Positions 5,857 through 10,959 of a stretch of 22,814 nucleotides of DNA are shown here, piece by piece. The DNA is taken from IMG/VR virus record IMGVR_UViG_3300045947_000024, positions 1-22,814 of that record. The stretch is one strand, 5' to 3'. The number at the start of each line of letters is the position of its first letter. Position 1 is the first letter of the stretch. The notes below the pieces were generated by a model that made no database searches, was not told the origin of the DNA, and saw only the letters and a program-made list of their open reading frames with translations. The position numbers were made by a program, and so were the translations under genes. The DNA is from a virus.

Positions 5857-6004
5857 TCGGATCGCTGTGTTCGATCGCGTCCAGCCAGTGTCGGACGGCG
5901 CGACGAATCTGATCGGTAACAGGCATGCCGGTCTGTTCGCGGATCGCGAATAGCCGGCGCTGATCGTTGGCGCTGAACTGAATCAATAGGGAATATGTCG
6001 ACAT
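5657..6004 (-). CDS. ribbon-helix-helix regulator
   Basis: Residues 1-45 form an Arc/CopG-like ribbon-helix-helix: a beta strand TYSLLIQFS, helix one ANDQRRLFAIREQTG, and helix two VTDQIRRAVRHWLDAIE. Two such chains pair through the strand and bind operators. ATG 6004 is preferred; a GTG at 6022 would add six residues. After IEHSDPNDPN the frame becomes Arg-rich and overlaps the excisionase-like gene by 200 bases, so the real C terminus is probably near 5853, where a TGA in another frame overlaps the next ATG. The start codon lies inside the palindromic repeats at 5993-6016, which suggests autoregulation. Confidence 0.75.
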   Translation of the reverse strand: MSTYSLLIQFSANDQRRLFAIREQTGMPVTDQIRRAVRHWLDAIEHSDPNDPNDAAARIVRQSGRLTDAAGRRSVPSSGRPGAVRVAVRPHAATADRRSRRSAAGLSPRKGNVRA

Positions 6005-6016
6005 ATGTCCACATAT
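5993..6016. promoter_or_regulatory. tandem palindromic operator over the RHH start
   Basis: ATATGTCGACATAT (5993-6006) is a perfect 14-bp palindrome, and ATATGTCCACATAT (6003-6016) is its near-copy shifted by exactly 10 bp, one helical turn. Such spacing suits side-by-side binding of RHH dimers. The repeat covers the ATG of the RHH gene, and a TAATAT on the minus strand (6018-6013) could be a -10 box whose transcript would start nearly at that ATG. Confidence 0.68.
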
Positions 6017-6027
6017 TAGCACCCCGC

Positions 6028-6285
6028 TCAGATCCAGATTTCCACGACGGCCGGATCGTCGGCCGGATCGCGGTCCAGGCGAATCAGCTGTTTCGCCGCC
6101 AGGTGGGCGCGAGCTTCGGCCAGCGTCGGAAACAGCAGCGCCGCCGTCGACGGCCGATCGCAGCCGGCGGTAATGTGCCGGCGGCGGACGACGACATGCG
6201 CCGGAAAGTCGCGCGGCCGGTCGTAGACGGTCCAGATCGTCAACAGAATGTCGTCGTGCGGCGCCGCCGCGGTTTCGATCATCAC
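6028..6285 (-). CDS. conserved phage hypothetical, 85 aa
   Basis: Start at GTG 6285, overlapping the upstream stop (GTGATG; ATG 6282 is also possible). The sequence has a clear family pattern that I recognise from phages of GC-rich bacteria: LLTIWTVYDRPRDFPAHVVV, a central RRRHITAG segment, ALLFPTLAEARAHL and the ending DRDPADDPAVVEIWI. It is an alpha/beta protein of unknown function; the aromatic WTVYDxPxDFPxHxVVR block is the most conserved part. It ends 24 bases before the RHH start codon, with the operator in between. Confidence 0.75.
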   Translation of the reverse strand: MMIETAAAPHDDILLTIWTVYDRPRDFPAHVVVRRRHITAGCDRPSTAALLFPTLAEARAHLAAKQLIRLDRDPADDPAVVEIWI

Positions 6286-6482
6286 GCGCCTCCGGTCGGT
6301 TTTTTCCGTGTCGCCGGCGACAGCAGATCGACCAGGATCCGGCCGTCGTCGTCGGATAGCGACGTCATGCGGGTCGCCAGCAGCGCGACCGCCGATCGCA
6401 GTTTGGTCAGTTCGACCAGCAGCGCGTCATAGTCGCGTTCGGTCGCGGTCGGCTGCGTGCGGAATGGCGGCAGCTGGATCAT
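6282..6482 (-). CDS. hypothetical protein, 66 aa
   Basis: ATG at 6482 overlaps the preceding TGA (ATGA), which decides the start against longer in-frame readings that are Arg-rich. After a short proline-containing leader, residues 14-55 form a probable long helix with heptad-like spacing (YDALLVELTKLRSAVALLATRM), followed by SDDDGRILVDLLSPATRKK. It may be a small coiled-coil protein. No family recognised. Confidence 0.6.
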   Translation of the reverse strand: MIQLPPFRTQPTATERDYDALLVELTKLRSAVALLATRMTSLSDDDGRILVDLLSPATRKKPTGGA

Positions 6483-6922
6483 CGCGTCACCTGGCGCCGC
6501 GGTTCGTCGTTCTGCTGACGATAGGCAATATCCATCGCGACCGCGTACAGCGGCTGGCCGGATCGATCGCGTGCGTACGGATCGATGCCTTGCGCTAGAC
6601 AGGTCTGTTTCACGGCTTCGGTCGCGCCGGCGGCGTCGGATTCCTTGCGAATGCACGCATGCGCGATCGCGACGACACGTTTCAGCGTCGACGGTTGCCC
6701 CTTCGACGGCGGCGTGACCGGCAGCGGCAGGGGCAGATTTTGCGCGACTGGCGGCGCTGTACCTGTATTACTTGTACTTGTACTTGTACGTACAGGATCG
6801 GTACGTTCTACAGATACAGGTACAGCGCCGCGGTCGTCGGCGATCGCCGGCGCGACCGCGGCCGGACTGACCAGTAACACGCCGCCGCAGTGCGGACAGC
6901 GCAGTAACGCGGCGTCAGCCAT
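6479..6922 (-). CDS. zinc-finger-like protein with a GTAC-rich linker
   Basis: A 147-residue protein. It opens with one CPHCGG motif (residues 9-14); a second pair is missing, so zinc binding would need dimerisation or is lost. Residues about 30-70 are a Thr/Ser/Pro-rich linker (RTDPVRTSTSTSNTG). The C-terminal part (75-140) is a helical domain with VVAIAHACIRKESDAAGA, QTCLAQGIDPYARD and MDIAYRQQ. The linker DNA is unlike its surroundings: codons GTA, ACA, AGT and CCT replace the usual GC-ending ones, and it contains an 18-bp inverted repeat. Function unknown; a DNA-linked or regulatory role is only suggested by the CxxC motif and position after the repressor. Confidence 0.68.
   Translation of the reverse strand: MADAALLRCPHCGGVLLVSPAAVAPAIADDRGAVPVSVERTDPVRTSTSTSNTGTAPPVAQNLPLPLPVTPPSKGQPSTLKRVVAIAHACIRKESDAAGATEAVKQTCLAQGIDPYARDRSGQPLYAVAMDIAYRQQNDEPRRQVTR
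6751..6831. repeat. 18-bp perfect inverted repeat with a GTAC-rich loop
   Basis: GCGGCGCTGTACCTGTAT (6751-6768) is exactly complementary to 6814-6831. The 45 bases between hold three tandem CTTGTA copies and several GTAC palindromes. The block lies inside the linker of the zinc-finger-like gene and shifts its codon use toward A/T at third positions. It could be an operator array, an RNA hairpin, or a recently inserted repeat. Confidence 0.8.
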
Positions 6923-6938
6923 GTCGAACCTGGCGGCG

Positions 6939-7193
6939 TTACAGCCAGCTGATCAGAATCAGGACCGGCGACAGCTGCCGCAGTCCGCGCCGACTCGCCG
7001 CCAGTGCATCGTGCAGCCGGTCGACCGACACGCCGAGCGCTTTCGCGATTCGTCGAATGGTGGAATGCCGTGGATCGGCGATTTTGCCGCGTTCCAGGAC
7101 GGAAATGGTCGTTTGATTGACGCCAGCCATCACGGCTAATTCCGGCTGTGTCAGTCCTGCACGTTTGCGTAACCGTCGCAGGTTAGAAGCCAT
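6939..7193 (-). CDS. XRE-family repressor (CI-like)
   Basis: An 84-residue protein made almost only of a lambda-repressor-type HTH: LRRLRKRAGLTQPELAVMAG, VNQTTISVLERGKI and TIRRIAKALGVSVDRL (residues 4-60). It has no dimerisation or cleavage domain and ends with a hydrophobic tail (SPVLILISWL). It is the first gene of the leftward early operon and faces a divergent HTH gene across 128 bp, the usual place of a phage repressor pair. It is probably a DNA-binding switch protein acting on the intergenic operators. The start at ATG 7193 has no clear ribosome site and may be leaderless. Confidence 0.88.
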   Translation of the reverse strand: MASNLRRLRKRAGLTQPELAVMAGVNQTTISVLERGKIADPRHSTIRRIAKALGVSVDRLHDALAASRRGLRQLSPVLILISWL

Positions 7194-7202
7194 AGGCGGC
7201 GC

Positions 7203-7232
7203 ATCCTACAGAAAAGCGTGAGCGGCTGTCGA
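7203..7232 (-). promoter_or_regulatory. leftward promoter candidate for the early operon
   Basis: On the minus strand TCGACA (7232-7227), an 18-bp spacer and TAGGAT (7208-7203) fit a sigma70-type promoter (five of six and four of six consensus bases). Transcription would begin about 7196, only a few bases before ATG 7193, giving a leaderless or nearly leaderless mRNA. Confidence 0.5.
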
Positions 7233-7261
7233 CCATTTTTTTCGTCACACGGCCGGGGTGC

Positions 7262-7293
7262 ATTTTCCACGGATGAAAATAGGTATTTCGTCA
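7262..7293. promoter_or_regulatory. operator-like repeats in the divergent region
   Basis: ATTTTC (7262-7267) and GAAAAT (7275-7280) form an inverted repeat, overlapping a second one, AAATA-GG-TATTT (7277-7288). TTTCGTCA at 7286-7293 recurs at 7240-7247. These A/T-rich symmetric elements stand out in this GC-rich DNA and are the likely binding sites for the divergent XRE proteins. Confidence 0.45.
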
Positions 7294-7309
7294 TATTTTG
7301 CCGGCGGCG

Positions 7310-7315
7310 TAGACT
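7310..7315 (+). promoter_or_regulatory. rightward -10 box candidate
   Basis: TAGACT ends seven bases before ATG 7322, so transcription would start at or next to the start codon (leaderless). No convincing -35 box is seen; the matching position (about 7287) falls in the TTTCGTCA repeat, consistent with repression or activation there. Confidence 0.4.
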
Positions 7316-7321
7316 ACGGCC

Positions 7322-7750
7322 ATGCGGGATCCGGCGCTGTGGCGCGAAGTCGGCCAATTACTACAGCGCGAACGCCGGCGGCGCCGCTGGACCTTACGCG
7401 ACGTGATGCGCCGCGGCGGTCCGAACTATGCGACGGTCCAGGCCCACGAACGCGGACGCGTACGCACGACGACCGCGCTGACGGCGCATCTGACCGTCTT
7501 TCGCTGGCGGCTGTTTGATGTCATGCAGCTGATCGCGAACACCCATCCGATCGTCGCGTCCAGCGACGTCCTGGCCGTGTTCACGTCTTACGAGGAAACG
7601 ACCGACGCCGGAAAAGCAGCACTGCACACAATGGCGGCACTTCTGCCGCCGTCGCCACGGCATACACGCCGGCGATCTGGACCAGGGACCGCTGACGGTC
7701 CGACGAACAGCGGCGAAATGCCGCGACTAGCTGGCGTTCGGCGCGACTGA
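7322..7750 (+). CDS. XRE-like HTH regulator, rightward (1)
   Basis: A 142-residue protein. Residues 5-65 read as a helix-turn-helix of the XRE type: LWREVGQLLQRERRRRRWTL, DVMRRGG, YATVQAHERGRV and LTVFRWRLFDVMQLI. The recognition helix is probably NYATVQAHERG. The remainder is a helix (SSDVLAVFTSYEETTDAGKAAL) and a Pro/Arg-rich tail that may be disordered. It is divergent from the CI-like gene and would act as its counterpart (Cro-like or second repressor). The start codon is the first ATG after a -10-like box; there is no ribosome site, which fits a leaderless transcript. Confidence 0.75.
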   Translation: MRDPALWREVGQLLQRERRRRRWTLRDVMRRGGPNYATVQAHERGRVRTTTALTAHLTVFRWRLFDVMQLIANTHPIVASSDVLAVFTSYEETTDAGKAALHTMAALLPPSPRHTRRRSGPGTADGPTNSGEMPRLAGVRRD

Positions 7751-7846
7751 TCGACCGAACGTCCGCGGCCGAATGCAAAACAGATCGGCTGTACATGACG
7801 CTTCGACTCCGCACGGAAAACCGACGCACGACGGCAAATGGTTCGG

Positions 7847-7851
7847 GGAGG
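7847..7851 (+). promoter_or_regulatory. strong ribosome site before GTG 7860
   Basis: GGAGG within a run GGGGAGGGGG lies eight bases before GTG 7860. It is the strongest Shine-Dalgarno sequence on the plus strand here and decides the long N terminus of the next gene. Confidence 0.6.
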
Positions 7852-7859
7852 GGGTATAG

Positions 7860-8261
7860 GTGCCGAATCCTATGATGTTCACCATACATCACTGGCGAGC
7901 ACTATGCGGAATCGGACTTGCCGGTTCCGCACTTGGCCAGCTGTACGCTGCCGGCTTCTGCGTGCTACGACGGACGATCGGTCAGAACGTTCGCCAGCTG
8001 CGGCTGCAGCGCGGACTCTCACAGCAAGCGTTAGCCGACCGGATCGGCATGCGCCAGCCGCAGCTGAACGGCATTGAACACGGCCGCTATGGTCTGACCA
8101 AACCGGTGACACTGATTCGCCTGGCGAAAGGTTTGGAATGCCTCGTCGACGACCTGCTGATCGGCATTGACGACGCGTACGACGAGCTATTACAGTCGCG
8201 CGGCTTCGACGTCATGCGCGAACCTGGCCGGCGCCGCGGTCCGCGCAAGCCGCCGAAGTAA
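7860..8261 (+). CDS. XRE-family regulator, rightward (2)
   Basis: A 133-residue protein with a canonical XRE domain at residues 38-95: RRTIGQNVRQLRLQRGLSQQ, ALADRIGMRQPQLNGIEHGR and TLIRLAKGLECLVDDLL. The strong ribosome site points to GTG 7860, which adds a 36-residue leader containing a mostly hydrophobic stretch (ALCGIGLAGSALGQLYAAGF). That leader is odd for a repressor and has different codon use, so it may be a membrane or regulatory segment, or the true start may be GTG 7962. The C terminus is basic (GRRRGPRKPPK). Its stop lies 3 bp from the stop of the convergent late operon. Likely a third member of the lysogeny switch. Confidence 0.82.
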   Translation: MPNPMMFTIHHWRALCGIGLAGSALGQLYAAGFCVLRRTIGQNVRQLRLQRGLSQQALADRIGMRQPQLNGIEHGRYGLTKPVTLIRLAKGLECLVDDLLIGIDDAYDELLQSRGFDVMREPGRRRGPRKPPK

Positions 8262-8264
8262 TCC

Positions 8265-9392
8265 TTACGTCGTCGGGTCCGCCGCCGACGAAACCGCCGG
8301 TCGTTGCAGCAAGGCAAAGACGTCCTCGACCGTCGCCGCGTGCAGCACAATCAAATTGCCGAGATACGCGGTCAGCGGTCCGCGCCCCGGCCGCGCGGCG
8401 TCGTTGGCGTCGGCGTTACCGATGCCGACGTGCAGATGCCAAGTCGAGAACGGCTGATCGGTATCGGCGGTAAACGTCCAGGCGTCCAGGACCAGGACCG
8501 GATCGCGATCGACGTCCGCCGCCCAGATCCACGCACACCAGTCGCGACCGCCGATCGGCGCGAAAACCCAGAACGTCCGGAACAGCTTTTCCGCGACCAA
8601 ACCGAATTCGGCCGCGAGCGGTCCTGGACATTCGCCATAGTCGCGCTGTTCCTTCGGCGGCGCTCCGTGCGGCATCACGACGCGGAGCGTATTGCCGGCG
8701 TCGTCGACCGAATGTGCGCCGCGAAAGCACGGCGGATAATGCGGCGTCGCGCCGGACAGGCTTTGCGGCTGAAACATCGTGACGTAGCCTTTCGGCTTGC
8801 CGTCATATTCCGACAGCGCCGGATCGCCGCCTGGCGGTTGATTGTGCGTCGCGTGCCGCGCCGTCGAATAATTGATCTGCCATTCAAAAAAGCCGCCGCC
8901 GCTGCGATCGTCGCCGATGTACGGGAAACCTTTTTGATTGTTGATGGCCGTATGCGCGTAATGGAATTCGGCGCCGAGCCATTGATCCCAGGTGACAAAG
9001 ACGACCTTGCCGTTCGCCGGCGGAATCGGCACGACGATGCCATTCCCGAAGTTCCCGCAGCCGTCCGGTAAGACCAGTTTGCCGAGGTCCTGCCGACGCG
9101 GATCCGGATCGTCCGGATAGCAGTACGACAGGCGCCGCGGTTCCGCCTTGCTGTACAGCGCGTCGATTTCCGCCTGGTCGCGAAACGACACGGCCGCGAC
9201 ACAATCCGACCGGACCCGTAGCGCGTTGAAGTACGCATGATCGACGCCGCCGCCGTCCGGCGGTTCGGGCAGCGGTTCGCCGCCGCCGGCGTCGGTCGTT
9301 ACCGTGACGTCGCCGGACATTCGTGTGACCGTGCCGTTTGACGCCGTGAGCGTGAGCTCGAGGAACTGGATTTCGGCGCGTGGTTTCGTCAT
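8265..9392 (-). CDS. putative jelly-roll (glycan-binding-like) protein, 375 aa
   Basis: Last gene of the late operon; I cannot assign a named family. There is no signal peptide. Residues 1-55 include a Gly/Pro/Asp-rich linker (GGGEPLPEPPDGGG). The rest is rich in aromatic residues and short strands: VVFVTWDQWLGAEFHYAH, GGFFEWQINYS, TFWVFAPIGGRDWCAWIWAAD and WHLHVGIGN. The ending RGPLTAYLGNLIVLHAATVE plus ALLQRP resembles, from memory, concanavalin-like proteins of soil bacteria that close with a GPLxxYxRNVVxL strand. A virion-attached glycan-binding or depolymerising protein is an inference from position after the fibre. Eight or so cysteines are unusual for a tail protein. ATG 9392 follows AAAGGA by eleven bases. 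Confidence 0.72.
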   Translation of the reverse strand: MTKPRAEIQFLELTLTASNGTVTRMSGDVTVTTDAGGGEPLPEPPDGGGVDHAYFNALRVRSDCVAAVSFRDQAEIDALYSKAEPRRLSYCYPDDPDPRRQDLGKLVLPDGCGNFGNGIVVPIPPANGKVVFVTWDQWLGAEFHYAHTAINNQKGFPYIGDDRSGGGFFEWQINYSTARHATHNQPPGGDPALSEYDGKPKGYVTMFQPQSLSGATPHYPPCFRGAHSVDDAGNTLRVVMPHGAPPKEQRDYGECPGPLAAEFGLVAEKLFRTFWVFAPIGGRDWCAWIWAADVDRDPVLVLDAWTFTADTDQPFSTWHLHVGIGNADANDAARPGRGPLTAYLGNLIVLHAATVEDVFALLQRPAVSSAADPTT

Positions 9393-9410
9393 GGCGTCGT
9401 CGTTCCTTTC

Positions 9411-10058
9411 TTAGAACCGGCCGCGCGTGCCCCACACGTTCGTCGGCGCGAATGCGTGAACCTGGAACGACACAGCGGCGGACATGCCAGGCCCCGGACA
9501 GTGATTCTGGATAATGTCGATTTCCCAGGTTCCGAGCGCGCCTTGCACGGACGGACCGCCGGTCGCGTGGTAGGCAATGACGTCGCCGGAAATGTTCACG
9601 CAGTTTCCCGCCTTGCAGACGTAGCCCCAGCGCGTGTCGGTCTGCCGCAGCGTGTCGATTACTTTGTCCAGAAACGCCCACGCCGCCGGACCGTAGACGT
9701 CGACGCAACTTTGCGCGAGCAGCTGCGGGTGCGTCGCCGCGATCGACTTGACGACCGGTTCCGCGCTGGCCGGATACGGCAGGACGCCGCCGGCCGGCGG
9801 ATCCGGTGCGCGGGGCAGCTGCGGATTCACCGGCGACACATTGCCGATGCCAGGCGGCGAACCGTTGCCAGGCGTCGGCGGCGGGGGGTGGTTCACGTTG
9901 TCGTTATTGTTCGTGTTCGTGCTGGTATTGGCGTTATTCACCGTCACGATCGGACTCGGCGCGGTCAGGATGAAACGACAGCCGGTGATGGTGACGGCGA
10001 GCACGACAATCACCAGGCGGCGTACTTGGCTGTCGGATCGGTCGGGTACTGTCGCCAT
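9411..10058 (-). CDS. phage-borne lipoprotein, 215 aa
   Basis: ATG 10058 is chosen because GGGAGG lies eight bases upstream and because it starts a lipoprotein signal peptide: a basic n-region (QVRR), a hydrophobic core (LVIVVLAVT) and lipobox ITGC with Cys27 for lipidation. A longer frame from 10142 would bury this signal. Residues 35-90 are an Asn/Thr then Pro/Gly-rich spacer (NTNNNDNVNHPPPPTPG), suited to a surface-anchored protein. The C-terminal domain (about 90-215) has four cysteines and the pattern RWGYVCKAGNC, DVIAYHATGGP, GTWEIDIIQNHCPGPG and a W-G-T-RGRF ending, like domains I recall from Acidobacteria-type secreted proteins; no activity is known. It may be a lysogenic-conversion or superinfection-exclusion lipoprotein, by location and anchoring only. 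Confidence 0.82.
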   Translation of the reverse strand: MATVPDRSDSQVRRLVIVVLAVTITGCRFILTAPSPIVTVNNANTSTNTNNNDNVNHPPPPTPGNGSPPGIGNVSPVNPQLPRAPDPPAGGVLPYPASAEPVVKSIAATHPQLLAQSCVDVYGPAAWAFLDKVIDTLRQTDTRWGYVCKAGNCVNISGDVIAYHATGGPSVQGALGTWEIDIIQNHCPGPGMSAAVSFQVHAFAPTNVWGTRGRF

Positions 10059-10173
10059 AGCCGGCGCCTCCCGTTCGCCCGGGCGCCATTGTGCCGAAAT
10101 TCGTTTCTGTGCGGGGAACAATTCTTTCGTCACCGATTTCACGCGACAGGAAAGTTCGTGCTAGAACTGGCCG

Positions 10174-10323
10174 CTAATGCAGGACGACGACGACGACGAC
10201 GACGTACTGCGTGCCGCCGGTCAGCACGTTCCGCGGCTGGAAGCTCGCGCCGGCTGGCAGCTGCCAGTGCCGCCGCCGCCGGCGGCGCCGCCGCGCCGGA
10301 CCTGGCGCGACTGGCTGGCGAAG
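10174..10323 (-). pseudogene. remnant of a small tail-module gene
   Basis: Between fibre and lipoprotein, two minus-strand frames carry coding-looking sequence with nearly all G/C third positions: first FASQSRQVRRGGAAGGGGTG, then in another frame WQLPAGASFQPRNVL and TGGTQY followed by seven Val and LH, stop at 10174-10176. They join only if the frame changes in the GGC-rich stretch near 10270. There is no start codon before the first part. The end looks like the C terminus of a fibre or tip protein. I read this as a broken gene or a lost end of the fibre gene; it could also be chance in GC-rich repeats. Confidence 0.4.
10183..10203 (+). repeat. (GAC)7 trinucleotide repeat
   Basis: Seven perfect GAC units. 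Read on the minus strand they encode seven valines at the end of the gene remnant. Such a tract can expand or contract without changing frame, but the remnant around it is already frame-broken. Confidence 0.85.
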
Positions 10324-10956
10324 TTATTTCGCGTAAATCGCGACGCCGCGTAAATTGGTCGTATTGGTCAGGTGGTCAGTCGTCAGCACGCCCGTGGTGA
10401 CCGTCGCCGTCGTCGTCGCGCCGCACGCGAGGTACGGCTGTCCCGGTACCGGATTAATCTGCACTGACACATGCGCGACCGCCAGCTGATACCACAGCGT
10501 TATGACGCCGCCGCCCTGCAGCGTTCCACTACGGACCGGCACGGGCAAGCCGACGATCGATAGCTGCAGCCCCGCCGGCGGCGTGCCTTTGTTGGACAGA
10601 TAGACGTCGAAGCCGACGACGACCAGATCGCCCAGGACGATCGACCAGCCGGATCGATTGTTATAGGTCGCGCCAGGAATCGGCGTGTTCTGCGTACCGA
10701 ATGAAGGTGTCCAGGTCTGCAGCGCCGGCAGTCGTGCCGGATCGATCGTGCCGGACGTGATTACGCTGGCCGCGAGCGCCGTGATCGGATCGCTGCCGCC
10801 GGTATTGTGCGACGGCGCATGCGCCCCGCCGCCGATCAGCGCCAGCGCCGCGTCGATCTGGTCATACAGTTCGGTTTTCCATGCGGCATTGATTACGGTT
10901 CCGGTCGTACCGCTGCCGTCGTCGTCGATCATCGGCGTCCGTGCGATCGTCGCCAT
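10324..10956 (-). CDS. tail fibre / receptor-binding protein
   Basis: A 210-residue protein directly after the hub (3-bp gap, ribosome site GGAGGGG before ATG 10956). Residues 1-45 are an attachment-like N terminus with a helix (NAAWKTELYDQIDAALALIG). Residues 46-80 have a motif common in phage tail fibres, GGSDPITALAASVITSGTID plus PARLP. The C-terminal 130 residues are beta-rich with many Thr, Gly and Val (WSIVLGDLVVVGFDVYLSNKG, SGTLQGGGVITLWYQL), as expected of a receptor-binding tip. It is short for a fibre, so it may be a tip protein whose length comes from the hub repeats. It would form trimers at the tail end and bind the host surface, by family context. Confidence 0.78.
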   Translation of the reverse strand: MATIARTPMIDDDGSGTTGTVINAAWKTELYDQIDAALALIGGGAHAPSHNTGGSDPITALAASVITSGTIDPARLPALQTWTPSFGTQNTPIPGATYNNRSGWSIVLGDLVVVGFDVYLSNKGTPPAGLQLSIVGLPVPVRSGTLQGGGVITLWYQLAVAHVSVQINPVPGQPYLACGATTTATVTTGVLTTDHLTNTTNLRGVAIYAK

Positions 10957-10959
10957 TGC

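Noticed and set aside
6768-6790. Tandem CTTGTA copies as a CRISPR-like array
   Set aside because: Units of six bases without spacers; it is a short tandem repeat inside a larger inverted repeat.
7235-7242. T run in the divergent region as a terminator
   Set aside because: No stable GC stem precedes it on either strand, and the site lies between divergent promoters.
10177-10353. Plus-strand 58-codon frame with seven Asp and a WRDWLAKLF end
   Set aside because: No ribosome site, isolated on this strand, overlaps the fibre gene, and third-position GC is lower than in the opposite frame.
9456-10400. Plus-strand open frame of 314 codons opposite the lipoprotein
   Set aside because: Very Arg-rich, no start signal, and the minus strand carries a clear signal peptide.
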